A stretch of DNA of 64,000 nt from Macropodus opercularis (lineage: Eukaryota > Chordata > Actinopteri > Anabantiformes > Osphronemidae), in assembly GCA_030770545.1 (NCBI GenBank), contig CM061102.1, positions 8,173,501 to 8,237,500 of the forward strand, read 5' to 3'. Below the pieces are notes generated by a model, which was not told where the DNA came from, searched no databases, and saw nothing but the letters and a program-made list of their open reading frames with translations. Below are positions 10,739-24,508 of this stretch, piece by piece (the first letter of the stretch is position 1; each line of letters begins with the position of its first letter). The translations under genes were made by a program, and so were the position numbers.

Positions 10739-13700
10739 TTAACTAAGAGATTTCAGCTTAGCCCATGGGTTTGTGCCTCGCACCTCTAATGGTGGGTTGT
10801 TGTGAAAGATGTGGTTGCACAATTCTTCTAGTGGCGGTTCAGGATCTGTGGTGGCAAACTGAGCAGCATCTTCAATTTGCTTCCTCACTTCAACATCAAT
10901 GTCCTACAAAAATAACACCCATTTACAAGGACAAAGTAAATATGCCATATGCACACAGTCCATAACAGTTGGAACGATAAGGCCTTAGTTTTTCCTCATA
11001 CAGTCGTAATAGAATAAACTGCAGTGTATAATTAAATTAAATTACAAATATAAAAACATTACTAATCAATTTAAAGATAGAGTCCGAGTATACTGTACAG
11101 TGTCTATGCTATAGTCAGTTTAGAAAACTCAATCAACTCAGAGCTGAATTGAAATGGGAGATGGGAAAACTGCTACAGATGACAAAACAAACAAACCTTT
11201 GTGTGGTTAACGTTTTAAATTTGACTAACTAAAAGTATTGGTTACCTTGAGCTCTTCCACGCAGGCCATGTTGTTGCTGAGCATGCGGTCCTTCAGCAGG
11301 GAGATGGGGTCACTCTTACTGCGAACCTCCTGGATCTCCTCACGCGTGCGGTAACTGATAGGGGACAGATCGGTGCAGGGATGTTGTAGGGATGCACTAA
11401 TACAATCTTTCTATCCGACACCAAGACCAAGGGAATAATATCTTCTTAACTATCAATACCAAGTTCATTTTAATCAGCCACATTAACATAGGAATTATTG
11501 AGTTACAGCCACGGTGCAGATGTTTAGTAGTGTTGGACTAGCATTTTATGTGAAACTGTATGTTTCTGGTGCATTTACATTTCAAAATGTCCAGAAATTT
11601 CTACAGTATAAATTTCTGCCTGGCATTAATTGGCCACATCCAATACTAATCTCAGTGTGCATGTTCAGTCCATCCCTAGACTCTTGTCAAGGCAAGGGTA
11701 AGGCCACTACAACGGGAAGGAGAACACATGAACACTACTGCGGGGCAGTGGCAAAAGCAAAGAGGAACAACACAGTGAGGGTTAGCTTTAAAGATTAGCG
11801 AGAAAGAGTACCAGTAATTATAACTGAGTTTTAAATGGGCACAAAATAACACAAAGCTTCAAGAACTGTCGTCATTTACCTGATACCAGGATCACTCATA
11901 CTATGGCCATGATAGCGGTACGTCTGGAGCTCCATTAGAATTGGACCCTGTTGAAATTTTGGACCAAAAATATATATATATATTAATTTTTTTATTTTGA
12001 GGAAACCCTTCCAGGCTTAATGTTTTCAAGTCACCTTTCCAGATCGGCAATGATCAGCTGCGAACCTGGTTGCTTCCCGAACACACAGTATATCCATTCC
12101 ATCGACCTGGAACAGAGGCAATATCCCACATCACAAAATGTTTCTCACAAAACTAACATAGAAAGTAAACAAGGTTTTAGGTGTGTATTAATGTATTATA
12201 TATTACACTTGTTACCGTACTGTTATTATAACAACACATACAGTACCTGGACAAAGATACAGAAATAGCATACATTCAACTTTTGTTTCATCAGTGGAAA
12301 CAAAAGTCACAGACACGAGAAAGAGCAGTACCCTAAGACCAGGAATGAATTCTCCTCTCTTGTAGTAGTCTGTGCTGGCTGCAGCTCTCTCCACTGATGT
12401 GCCCATGCCATACCTGTTGTTCTCACAGATAAAGATGACAGGCAACTTCCACAGTGCTGCCATATTGTAGGTTTCAAAGATCTGGCCCTAAAATATACAA
12501 AAAACATTTTAAAAATGGCAAATACACGTTTTTGTCACTAAACGGTTATGACACATTTATAGATAGACATCAACCATGTGAGAATCCAAATATTAGAATT
12601 AGCTGGAATGAACAGTAAATGGACTTCAAACTATCAGCTCCCTAACACCTAAGTCAAGGTAATGTTCTATTGAGCGACTGTGTGAAAGGAGCAGGTGACA
12701 GTCTGCAGAGTGAGTGAGTGGGTGGGTGGGTGTACTGATGACGTTTCCGTCATGCCACTGCTTTGACGTTGTGCAAACAAAGCACTGCCATTCCTGCAAC
12801 CTACAATGTCCAGAGTTCAGACTAACTGTCTTACAAAAAAGAGCAGATCCACCGAAAAAGTGCAAAAAACTATGTTCATGTTTTCTTTACATTAGCAGCC
12901 ACAAAGCACTTCCACTAAATGTTTAGCACTTTTTTAAAGCATACAATTGTTCATGTGGGAGCAGTACCTGGTTTGCAGCACCATCACCATAGAGACAGAC
13001 GCACAGCTCGTTGTTGCCCTGAAACTTGCAGGCCAAAGCCACACCAGCACCCAGGGGAACCTGAGGAGAATTGTTTGAATTGAGTTCAATAGCATCTATA
13101 GAAAGCAGAATTTTGTTTTTGCTTGTTTCTGGGAGGGGTATAACATTTATAGTGAAAGTAGGAACACAGACACTTGGTTATTGTCTTATGCAGGCATAAA
13201 TAAGCATGTTTATGACATAGTTAAACCAAACCCATTACGTTTCCCTACAATTACTGAAAGCACCTAATCAGAATCACGAAAAAATGCAAAGACCTTGATT
13301 TTAAACTTTCTCTGCAAAATGTACCTGAGCTCCAACAATTCCATTTCCTCCATAAAAGTTTTTACAGTACATGTGCATTGAGCCTCCTTTGCCCTTTGCA
13401 ATACCGCCTCTCCTGCCTGTATGTAGAAGAAGAAATACACAAGAGAGTAGTGTGTTAAAATCAGTTACACCTAGGGCTGACAATCAAGAACGGTCTAAAA
13501 ATGTAAGATGTCAGATTTTCTCTCAGACTCACCAGTGAGTTCAGCCATGATCTCCTTCACAGTCCCCCCTCTGGTGTAAGTGTAGCCGTGCGCACGATAC
13601 GCAGTGATCAGGTGATCTGTCCGATTAATTGATGCCTCAATGCCAACCGCACAAGCTTCCTGCAAGGAACAACAACTTGAAATATTGCTTTTATGGGTGA

Positions 13701-14872
13701 AACGGAAACCTTTGTCTTTGAACTAATAATGATCTAGAAGGATTATTTTGTTACAAATATGTATCTGGTATATGTACACTTACATGAAACTCTATCTTAT
13801 AATTATATTTTACCACATAATAGAATATAATATTACTCAACCTGGCCATCATACAGGTGGCAGAATCCTCTGATGATCTTCTGCTTATACAGCTGATCTG
13901 CCTTCAGCTCCATACGCCTCATGATCTGCATGGTGCGGTAGTACTGCAGACCTTCTTCACGGGTCATAACTACTTGTGTGGCAGGGGCCTCATCCAGCTT
14001 GTGGACATCACATTTCTAGAGAACAGGAAATTATCAATTTTATATATTTACATTATATCTCAAAAACGACCACGGGCTTTGATATGCTTAGTACCAAAAT
14101 AGTTTGATGTTTACCTTTATTTCAAAGGTAGCCTGGGTTGTGAAGTCAGCATATGTGCGTGCTGATGTGACCACTGCAGCTCCCTGCCATAAGAAAGAAG
14201 GGTCAAAAACAACAGACAACAACACTTGAAATACATTCTATACAAGCATGGTTTCATGCCAAACCATTACAAAATAAGCAAAATGTTGTATCTATACAGG
14301 TGAATAGAAGAAGTACTTGGAGTCGACAGCTTCCTATAAAATAATATCTGTATATTGTCCAGCCTGTATGGATGGCACGGTGCATTCTGTAACAGCTACA
14401 CACTGATTATTTCTGCAGATCCTCTCAGTTACTTTTCCAATAAATTAAGCCAAAATGGTCAAAACTAACACAGCATCTAGTTTAAGCACTTCACACAAAA
14501 ACAGTGTTCGGTTGACACATCCTTAGTAGGAGCCAGTGTTACCTGTTGTAAAAGCCACAACTGGCCGACAGAAGCACACATTTACACTAAACTACAGGAC
14601 GCAAAAAATGGAAGGTGTTAAGCGGTTAGTCTTTACTGGTAGCCACGCTGAAAAGTTCAGGATTTGTCCTGTACAGACTTTATTTTTGTTAGCCAACAAG
14701 CTAACACCGGCCTTAGCTACAAGGTCAGCACAGCGACCGCAGTCTAGCTTTGGCTACCGTTAAACCCTGGCGGTTCGGAGCCTGGCTGTAAGGCGACGTT
14801 TGGTTTTAGGTCTTGTGTACTTACATTTCTCTGAGCGCAAGCTCTGAGCACGTTAGAGATATTAGTCAGCAT
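10739..14872 (-). CDS. pdha1: Pyruvate dehydrogenase E1 component subunit alpha, mitochondrial
   Basis: Eleven coding exons on minus: 14825-14872, 14115-14183, 13842-14015, 13533-13659, 13325-13416, 12968-13060, 12332-12487, 12035-12106, 11880-11947, 11246-11354, 10739-10903. All phases fit and give exactly 390 aa, the human length. It is the thiamine-pyrophosphate-binding alpha subunit of the alpha2beta2 E1 enzyme, decarboxylating pyruvate in the mitochondrial matrix. Seen: a basic, Ser/Asn-containing targeting leader (MLTNISNVLRACAQRN), the TPP-binding motif GDGAANQGQ...NMAALWKLP, and ENNRYGMGTS. The three kinase-regulated serines fall at the human positions: Ser232 (GTS-VERAA), Ser293 (YHGHS) and Ser300 (DPGIS-YRTRE). 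It ends NPWAKLKSLS. It lies head to head with map7d2 across about 0.9 kb. Confidence 0.97.
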
Positions 14873-15769
14873 CTTTCTTCGGCTAGCTCGCTACAGTCCT
14901 GTGCCGCTCAGCTCCGTCCTTCTGTCAGACGGTGTCCTTCCGGCTCCGCTCACTCTTCTTCTTCGTCTCCAAATACCTGCAGCAAAACCGCTGCTGACGC
15001 TTCTTCTTCTACTACGTGATTAGCCAGCCCAAGGCGAACACGTTTTGAAAAGTGTTATATCTTAATCTGTGCCATGGTTATTTAAGATGCTAGGCCATAC
15101 GTGTATCCAATCTCTAAGCCACATTAAAAGCAAACGTTATTACAGGAGTTTACAGTCGGATGGGTCTAAAGCAAAGCCAGTGTAAGAGCGGGCAGAAGTA
15201 TCAGGTTTCTTTCTGTTGGCCAACATCCATATTTCTGCATCGTGAACTGATGGCACAAACATGCAGTTAGTCGCATCTACAGCAGCCTATGCTGTAGTTT
15301 ATTGTAGGTTATATGTTGAATGCGTTGCTGTAGCCCACTGCTGTGTAGGGGCTTAAAATCATGTAACATGTCACTTCACCAGGGCTCCGTTGCATCCGAG
15401 TTTAACGCAGGGAAGAACTCTAACATCTCTCACTGTGTCAAGACCCGTGGACCAGGGCGGGCTTACGCTGCGACGCACGGTGTGGTCGGTCGGTTGGGAA
15501 CTGGATGATGTGCGCATCATCATCATCATCATCATCATCCAGTGCCAGCATCGTCCTCCTCCATCCACACTCCAACGCAAGAGTCTCGCCTGCAGCCTCA
15601 GTGACCTTCGCACTGTGCAGTTGAGGGCTGTTCGGCTATTGTTCGCCCAGGCTGCGCTTCCTGCTGCCGTGGAGGGAAACGGACACCTGTGCTGCGCCAG
15701 CATCACTGTAGGGTGTTTTGGGCGACGGCGCGTCCATACGTTGGGTGCATTCTGCCTCTGGCCGCTATT
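14873..15769. promoter_or_regulatory. Shared intergenic region of divergent pdha1 (-) and map7d2 (+)
   Basis: About 900 bases between the two start codons, CpG-enriched near both ends (14860-15010 and 15400-15770) and AT-richer in the middle. It must contain both promoters and the map7d2 5' UTR. A (CAT)8 microsatellite lies at 15515-15539. No TATA box is obvious next to either gene. The overlapping open frames near 15320-15800 on both strands resemble no known protein. Confidence 0.55.
15515..15539. repeat. (CAT)n microsatellite
   Basis: About eight perfect CAT units in the probable map7d2 5' UTR/promoter. Confidence 0.9.
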
Positions 15770-18700
15770 ATGGCGCAAGCAGTCACATCATCCAGTGCAG
15801 TAGCAGGTAAGCGATGCAACGTGTCTCGGGTTGTTATCATCGTGCCATCGTGTGTGTGATGCTGCGTTTGCGTCGATTTAAAGTCGATTCGTGAATGACG
15901 CAACTGACATGTCCAGTGCTTTATCTGCACAGTGCCGCCGTGCAGTGATGACCCAGCTTCTCTGCTTTGCTCATTAGGGGAGAAAGTCATAAACACAGGA
16001 CGTTTTATTTCATCTAAACTGAACTGAATGTCTTTGTTCAGAGGGGAAAGTGAGGGAACCCTTCCTCGGTGCCTCTTTGTGCCCCCTGTCATTGTGTGAA
16101 ATATTCGCTCACGTCGCAATCAGCATTACAGATTTTATAGCAGCTTCTAAGCAAAATCCGGTTGTGTGTCGCTTTTTTTTGTGATGCGACTCAATCGGAT
16201 AAAAGGGTGGAGAGAGGAAGACTGGATAAATGCTTATGACACTGCGCTGACCCACGGATTAGGCCCGTACTGTACAACTGTAAGAGCAATTGTATGATGA
16301 GCTGTGATTTATTTGTCTGCTACGGCAGGATGTAGAATAACCCTTGTTTTCACCATCCACACCCTACATCAAGAACGAAATCACCCTCTGGATCAATAAT
16401 CAAATTCAATTTTGTATGAGCGACTCCTCCCACTGTCACACTACTAAGCCTGTTAGTTTATGTGGAGTAGCAAGGATTATATTACAGGATGCAGTTAAAA
16501 TTTAAACCGGGACAGATGCTGAAAAATGAAGACGAAGAGCAATAAATAGTAAACACACTCACTGTAAAAGTGAAATGTCTACGCTATATGGCCACTGAAA
16601 AAAATTATGATGCAGGTTAAGGATGGTGAATGAGTAATAGTATAGTAAATATAATCAGCTATGTACCACTCCATAAATAATTATAGGTAATATAATTAAA
16701 TTAAAAGTCAGTTCAGCAAGTTTAGATCAAGCGTGTGACGTGAAGTACAGCATCTCCTGCCAAACCACATTCAAGATGGGGTCGGTTAACAAAAACAGAC
16801 TAATTTGCTTGATCGGCTGACTTTATGTTGTTGACCTGGCCTGGAATGCACATATTGATTCGGTGAATTTGTTAAATTAAACCTTCAAGCTCTGTCACAT
16901 GGTGCTTAGACAGAAAATCTCCTGTGTCATAATGTAGAAACAGCTATTAATAGATTATTGTCATCTCTCAATATCCACGTTATATGAAACAGTTGTTCAA
17001 TATTCAATAGTTAACAGTTTGTAGACATTTGTGTTACAGCTGATTAATATTAGCATAGAACCTAAAATCTGTGTATATTCTTCAACTCTCATGTTGCTGC
17101 GTCTGTTAATCACACATATTTCGTCATGTGAGATCATGTGTAATGTAGCATCACTCCCATCTGTGAACTGTGAGCAGTCTTTCCTGCACAGCCTCTTACC
17201 ATAGATTCAGGGGTATTAGTTGCCATTCGCTTTTCATTCATTATTTGTCGTTTGTAATACTAAATGATGATCTTATTGTTTTTATCAGTACTCTGCACAC
17301 ATTCTTGTGTTTTATTTATCAGGTGACAAGATGGCATCACCATCCATCAGTCTCCTTCCTGAAAAGAGATCTCCGACAAATGGTCACAGCTCTCCAGCCC
17401 GGACCGGAAAAATTAGTGAGTAATCCTCTTTGGCCTCTGTCGCATCATTTACACATTCCTTCGAAGCTGATGAAAACTGTATCCTACGCTGCGATTTGGA
17501 TCATTACACAGCTTCAGAATCCTGATGCACCGTAGGAGCTGCCCTGTTATAAGCGAAAGGGTGGGTGGAGCAGCTGCTTAAGCTCAGCAATAAAAACCAA
17601 AAGTGACATTCAGCATGACTGGTGTGACTATCACATCAAGGGCAATTTCTAGCCCTCTCCTGCTCATTGCTGCAGTTTTCCCTTTCCCACATAAGCTACT
17701 TGGCATTTTGCAACACAGTGCTTTTGTTTCCCTCTGTGGGAAGCGAACCAGTACTGCAGCTCATCACTCAGGAGCTGATGTCATACATCTTCATGCAACA
17801 CTGAGTGCGCCCTGTCTTCTGTGTCATGGTTATTGCAGCTCCGTCTAACTTGGAGAAGAGGCCACTCATAAATGGACACGCATCACCTTCACACCTAGCA
17901 ACTAACATCAGCAACAGCCATGCAGGTAAACAAAGTAAGTCTCACTGTTTCGTCCCATCTAACTTATTTTATTTTCCTTTTCCTTGACTTGCGTTGTTCT
18001 GTGACATTTTTATTCATTCTCCAGTTGTGGAGGGTTACATGAAGACAGACGACCGGATGCGATTAGCCAAAGAGAGACGTGAGGAGCGAGAGAGGAGTCT
18101 GGGTAAGTGATGTTCTATTGTTGATTGTTGAATTTGTGAACTGTGAAACTCCAAAAAGTCGTCATAGTCCGCTTCCAGTGCAGCTTCCCTGCAGTGTTCT
18201 CTGCCATGAATCGTTCCTGTCTTCCGTTTAATTGGCCATGGTGCGGCTTTGCTAGGCGGTAGATGATTCATTCTGAGGTCACTGGGTTCCTGATGTGATG
18301 AGATTTGTCAGAGAATGTGCCAGTAACATAGATGTCCACAAAACTAGGTCTCAGAGTAGTATTCCTGTCTCCTCGATTCACCTATAAAAAGATATAATAA
18401 AATTATTCTAGACAAGACAATAAAAGCCACAAGACATCAACGCCACTTAGGCAACACTTCTGTTTTTCATTGAAACTTGCAGCAAAAATTTGTGTTTCTT
18501 TCAGCGGCCAGGGAGCAGCTGATCAAGGAGAAGGAGCGCAGAGCTCGGCTGCAGTATGAACGCACGGTGGAGGAACGCTGGAGGCGGCTGGAGGAGCAGA
18601 GGCAGAAAGAGGAGCTCCGCAGAGCTGCAGTGGAGGAGAAGAGGAGGCAGCAGCTCGAAGAGGAGAGGGTCAGCTAATCCAAAAGTCTACTGTTGCATTG

Positions 18701-19085
18701 TGACAACGCATATACAATATGTACTAGTATTATCTATTAAAGACAGTAAATACATAAAATATATCTTGTGACATACCGTGTAAAAACCAGCGTCAGTGGT
18801 AAGAAGATAACAAAAATAAAAGTCCATTTGTCTATGTTGTGTTTAGGAGCGATTGGAAGCCCTGATGAAACGCTCTCTGGAGCGAAGCCTTCAGCTGGAG
18901 CAGAGGAATAAACGCTGGAGTCGGGGCTGTGCTACAGGAGCCGGTAAGACCCCAACTCGTAGTGACTGTACTGGATCCAAGAAGCACGGCAGGCACAAGA
19001 GATAAAGACAAGACTGACTGGTGTCTAACAGATGGAAGTGAAAGAGTTCCGTGTTCAGATGAAGTGCATTTTGTGTATGTACCAC

Positions 19086-19143
<58 letters not shown>

Positions 19144-22100
19144 CTTAAACAGTGCTTTTCTCTTGGCCTGGTCATTTTCAACAGCCTGGCTACTGAAGAA
19201 CGCATGAGCAGATATGTTGTCTGGTTTCCCACAGAGGCACAGTCGAGTTACATATCTGTACTGGTGTCTGTGTAGCACTAAAGTTGATACTTATCTGTAA
19301 TACTCATCTGTGGATGATAGAAACATAACAGCACATTAGCGTCTGCCATGTAGCTAAACATGGTGGCTTTTAATCAGGCCAAACAAGGACTGTTTGGTGA
19401 CGTTACATAATGGCACCCCTGCGGATATGTTAACTGCCATACAGGTCTCTACGACTGGATGAGGAATTACTCAGGTAAACCGTTAACGCTCTCTCTGCTC
19501 TGCTGTGCTTTGCTCCGCCCGCTGCCTTTAGGTGACAGTGAGAATACCCCACTCCCTTTCTCTGCTGCCTCCGTCTTTTTCCATGGCATTGCTTCCCCCC
19601 TTCCTGCTGTCAGCGAATCCGGTAAAGTGAAGACCCCCTTGCCCTCCCAGATGTATCTCTCCTCCAGTTACCGTGTCTGTGGTGGTTTGCCTTTGGGTGG
19701 GCTGATTGTTCAACTTACGCCAAAGGCAAATGTGTTGTCTTCCTGTGTTGCATGTATGTTAAGCTGCTCTGTTGACAAACTTTTAAATGTGTCATCTCTT
19801 AATAGGCAAGCTTCAGTATGTTTGCTGTGTTGTTTCCTGCTGCAGCGGCTTTTATTGTTGTGTTATGGTATAAAAAACACTGTGTGGAGCACATATATAT
19901 ATATTTTGCTACGCTTTCAGTAGAACTCTAAATTACATCAACCTCCAGATGAGCCGCACCAGATTAGTAACCACTCAGTAATTATGAAGGCTTAATGCTG
20001 CAGAATTATTTGAAAGTGAGTTATTTTCAGTTAGATAGAGATTTATTGGGAGTATCCGTTTCATTTTGGTTTCCATAGGAATAGGTCTTCAAAATGAAAG
20101 CAGCTAAGTGGCGCTGAATCCGGGTCCCTAGAGCAGAAGGTTTTGGCCATTAATCGCACATGACCTAGAATACGTGCACTAAAATAGACACAGAGACTCA
20201 TCTCACTGAGATAGCTGCACTATTTAGAGATTATGCTTCACAGATCATTGGCAGATGGATGAGAGGCTATAAGACTTCTAGTGTTGTAGGGTGTGCTCTG
20301 TGCTCAGGATCTTTGCTTTTGTGATTGTGAGTTCGCACAAGGTCTGTGTGTGTTTTCATTTGCTGTCAGTGGTTTGTGTGTAACAAGGTGGAAATGTTGG
20401 GAGTTTGGGTTTGGGGTTATTGTTTGCAGCCACCATGCTTTCATGTGTGTGCTTGCATACACAGGGATTAATATCTGAAAAGTGCATTAACGCATGCCAT
20501 TATGTCTGACTGCTGGCTGATGAGTCATGCTGGCAACTGAGGAACAGTCGTGTGTTCAATAACCTACATCCTGCCCAGTCAGGCCTGATCTAATAGACTA
20601 ATCAATGGCCTCTTTTTTGGCAGAATCACATGTTTGTCTGTTATGTTCAGACAGTTTAAAAGGACAGAAAAGCTGAGTGGAATTTGATCTAGACTAAGTC
20701 CATCGTGCACTTCTCTATTCATTGCTTAAAGGCATATAAATATTGTCAGGGTTTAATTAAATGTGATGATGAGAAATATTCCCTGGATCTAAGCTGCAGG
20801 GTTTCAGCTTTTCTACCTGAACCAGAAACCAAAATGAACACAACTTCAACCTAAGATTCATTGCTAGCGTACGTGAGACTGAGAGAAGAAATCCAAGCCA
20901 AGAATCAGCTGAATGTAGCACACACTTTCCAGGCAAGCCCCCACCTCCCCCCCTGCTGTGTCCACATCCTGTCTGTTTATGCCATCATTTGATTTGATAA
21001 GCGTCGTGTTTGTCATCATGCAGCGCCCTGCAGCCCTCACAGGTCGCCGTTTCGTGGCGCGCTGAACCCTACAGATCACAACCGAGGTGGACTTCAGGGA
21101 GGTTCACAGTCCACCCCCAACACCCCCAAGGTCAGGCCTTGCACATGCTCACGTGCCTTGACATCTCTGCATTATCTTATGTGTTACATCACGCTGCTTA
21201 CAGAAAGAGCGACTACGCAGAGAGAGAAGAACTGCATCCCCGGGTTATGGGTCCCCAGTGAGAAGACCCGAATCTCCTGCTAGTGTCACTAAGCACTTGG
21301 CTTCCCCCACTACCTCCAAGTAAGAATGTGTATTTGTTGTTGAAGGATAGTGCCTGTTAGCTTGGACCCTAACTTTGTGCACAGGACGAGATTTGCTCTC
21401 GTAAAACATGCCGTCCTCTTAAACCCACCATCTGTATTCATGTGCAGGTTGGCAACAAACATGCGTGCCCAGTCGCCGAGCAGCGCCCATCAGTACCACT
21501 ACTCTCCAACAAGACATCATTCAAATCTGTCAAGTGATGACAGGAAAACTCAAGAGAGAAAGGTAGAACAATCCAAAGCTGAGACCACAGTGAGAAAGAA
21601 CATGAACACGAACAGCACAAATCCACCGTCACAAAGTGAGAAGAACGTGGTCAGTGCTAGATCATCTTTTGATAAGCACCTAAAAGGTGACACAGCGGAA
21701 AAAAACCACTCCCCTGACAGGAAGGCCAACAAAGCGGACTCCTCAGAGAAGAATATTCAGGAAGGAGACAAGAAAAAAGGTGAGCTACATGCACATGAAG
21801 TGCTCACCATTCATTTAAAAGCATTGAGAAGGTTTTGACAACAGTCTCTCTATGTGTGACAGAATCTGCACAATGCACAAATGCAGGAAAATTGGCAGCT
21901 GGCACAACTAATGAAGAGGAGGCTACCAGATTACTGGCGGAGCGAAGGCGTCAGGCTCGAGCTCAGAAAGAACTGGAGGAGAAGAAACGAGAGCAGGAAG
22001 ATGAGAAAAGGTCAGTTTGTTGAATAAATAAATAGAAATGTAAGATTCATATGTTGAATGTGGATAATAAGTGTGTTTGTTAATCAGGCTAAAGGAGGAA

Positions 22101-24508
22101 CTGCTAAAGAAACAACAGCAGCAGCAGCAGCAGCGTGATTTAGAGCTACAACAAGCAAAGAAAAAGGAGGAAAATGCACAAAGGATGAAGCAAGAAGAAG
22201 ACAAACAAAAGAGGGAGGAGCAGGAGAAGGAGCTGCACACCCAGATGGATAAAGAGGTGCGAGATCATTACCAGTTGTCAGATTTTATAAATTCTGTCTT
22301 ACAGTTTCTGGTCAATAATAGATTTTGCCTCAATGTCACCAGAGAGAAAAGGCCAAAGTCCAGGCTCAAGAAGATGCGGAACGTCATCGGCAAGACAGAG
22401 AACTACAGACGCAACAAGAAGAAGAGGAGAGACAAATAAGAAAAAAGGTTATTTTTATTCTGTACTTAAAATACACACAAACTTGAAATTGTAAAAAATC
22501 CACCTGATTCAATTTTCATATGTTTTTGCAGAGAATTGAGGAGATCATGAAGAGAACTAGGAAGTGTGAATCTGATTTGAAGGTACTGTAAGAGACACCT
22601 TCAGCTCTCACACAGTAGCCCTGCTGCCTTTACCTTCAGTACCAGCTGACTGTGCGATCCAAACTTTAATTTGTTAAAACTTTGACTTTCTGTGGGTATT
22701 ACCTTTATTAAATTTTACCGTTGGTGATACTTTGGTTTTGTGTCCTGGTTGTCACAAGCGTTGACTTGATCGTCTCTGTTTTGCACTGAATCGAAAGGAG
22801 GAACAGGTAGAGACGAACCCTGTCTTACCACCAGGTTAGTGTGTTACTCGGCCACCCTGCCTGCTGTCTGTGCTGCTCCCCTCGCCTCTCGCTTAATGCC
22901 TTGCAGCTGTAAAAAATGCAAACAGGGCATGTGTAGTTTATGATGCAATTCTTTTTTTCATCTTATGTTGAGCATGTGAAGCAATAATCTAAATTTTTAT
23001 GATTTGGCTTCTGTGACATCTCAGTAGTGGACATTCTTTGCCTTATGTTAAAATTCTGATGCTTTGGCTTTGACTATCCTGAAGAATGAATAGCAAGTAA
23101 TACTAGCTTAAGTTTGCAGTTTTGCGGCTTTGTGCTATAAAGCCTTTGTTTAGAGCTGCACTACCTTTCTTGAAATCTAGATAGAGGAGCAGCCAGTGGC
23201 TTCATTCTTAGTGTCGATCGGGCACCTTGTACTGTAGAGCAGTACCAAGGGAGCTGACTATAAAATTAGCTGCTCTTGAACATGCCCTTGGAAGATTTAT
23301 TCCCTACTCTCACCAGGGAACTGCTTTGTAGAATGTGAGCTGACACTTTATTTGACCTGTCCAGTGTTAATGCAGAACCCATTTGGGCTTTACGCTTAAG
23401 CCAGTGTCAATACCTGGAATCAGCTGGTCCAGTATTAATGATTTCCTGTGACATGTCTTACCTCTGTTTGAAGGCCAGACCACAAAGTTGAGACTGTTAA
23501 CTGGACAGTCCAAATAAAGTAACGCCTACTGTGATGTGTGTTTAATTTCCACAGAGGAAGTAAAGGTTGTTGAAACTAATGCTAAAGTGAATGAACAAGC
23601 ATCCAAAAAGGACGGGTTTCGGGTTAAAGAGCAGGTCACAGTTCAGAGCACGAAGGAACGTGACGTTGTAAAGACAGGAGCAGCTGCAGCACATATGGGC
23701 CTTCAGAAGACTACACCAGTTAAAAACAACACTCCTCAAATCACACCAACACACTACGTTCCAGCCAAACGACTCGAGCACATCAGTGAGGAGCACAGCA
23801 GTCAACATGACAAGGAAAGCAAAGCCTGTCGTGTCAAGCAGGAAAGAGATGTGGACGTGGACGTAAGCAAGCAGCACAGAGCAAATGGTCAAATCACAGA
23901 CCAAATAAATAAAGAGCCTTTGGTGAATGGTTCAGTGAAGGGTCAAGCTAGTGCCCCGATGAATAATAATCTAACTGCTGAGGTAAGCAAACAAAGCTTA
24001 CACGTGTCCACAACTGAGGGAAAAGCTAAAGGAGGGTCTCAGCTGGAGGTCGTAAGAGCCACTGTGACACCCCTATCTGTGGGACGCCTATCGCCGCCAG
24101 TCATCAAGCTAGAGCCACTAGACGTGAAGGGGTCTTGTGATGAGGTGCAGTCCATGGAGGTCAGGTGAGTCACAGAGGCACATCTGTAATATTAGACTGG
24201 GAAAGGTTGCATAACAACTATAGTAATGGCTTTTTATTGTTATTTTCAGCCCGGTTTCTAAAGAGGAACTAATATCAATCCCAGAATTTTCACCAGTCAA
24301 TGAATTCCACCTCGGCACCATGAGCAACACGCGTGCTCTCGAAGACCTGATGGACCTGACGGGTAGCGTCACCTGCCCCAAACTGTCCTCTGACGGCATC
24401 ATTGGCGACTGCAACAAGAACCTCATTGAGGGCGTTGTTAGTCCCATGTCCGACTCAAAGCTCATTGGAGTGTCGCCTCCATCCTCGAATAAACTTAGCA
24501 TCCAGTAG
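15770..24508 (+). CDS. map7d2: MAP7 domain-containing protein (MAP7D2-like microtubule-associated protein)
   Basis: Eighteen coding exons: 15770-15806, 17323-17415, 17839-17925, 18025-18102, 18505-18668, 18847-18943, 19445-19474, 19532-19621, 21024-21130, 21204-21319, 21448-21779, 21863-22010, 22088-22256, 22343-22447, 22532-22582, 22798-22834, 23555-24164, 24250-24508 (stop TAG). Phases agree throughout, giving about 869 aa. MAP7 proteins bind microtubules through an N-terminal coiled coil and recruit kinesin-1 through a second helical domain. Here codons 73-185 form the first charged coil (KTDDRMRLAKERREERERSL...LEERERLEALMKRSLERS type), and codons 411-568 the MAP7 domain (AGTTNEEEATRLLAERRRQA...RIEEIMKRTRK). 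The C-terminus has EFSPVNEFH and NTRALEDLMDLTG, typical of the family. The paralogue assignment rests on its place between pdha1 and bclaf3. The 30-base exon and the exon at 22798 are the least certain. A seven-Gln run sits in the MAP7 domain. Confidence 0.88.
19088..19138. repeat. (GT)n microsatellite in a map7d2 intron
   Basis: About 25 uninterrupted GT units. It creates spurious CVCVCV / HTHTHT open frames on both strands. Confidence 0.97.
22107..22132 (+). repeat. CAG run encoding polyglutamine in map7d2
   Basis: CAA followed by six CAG codons in frame in exon 13, inside the MAP7 domain coil, giving seven Gln. Probably length-variable. Confidence 0.85.

Noticed and set aside
15371..15803. 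Overlapping 135- and 137-aa frames on opposite strands
   Set aside because: They cross a CAT microsatellite (runs of Met or Ile) and show no family similarity; treated as 5' region of map7d2.
18832..19278. Frames with His-Thr or Cys-Val repeats
   Set aside because: Produced by the GT microsatellite in a map7d2 intron.
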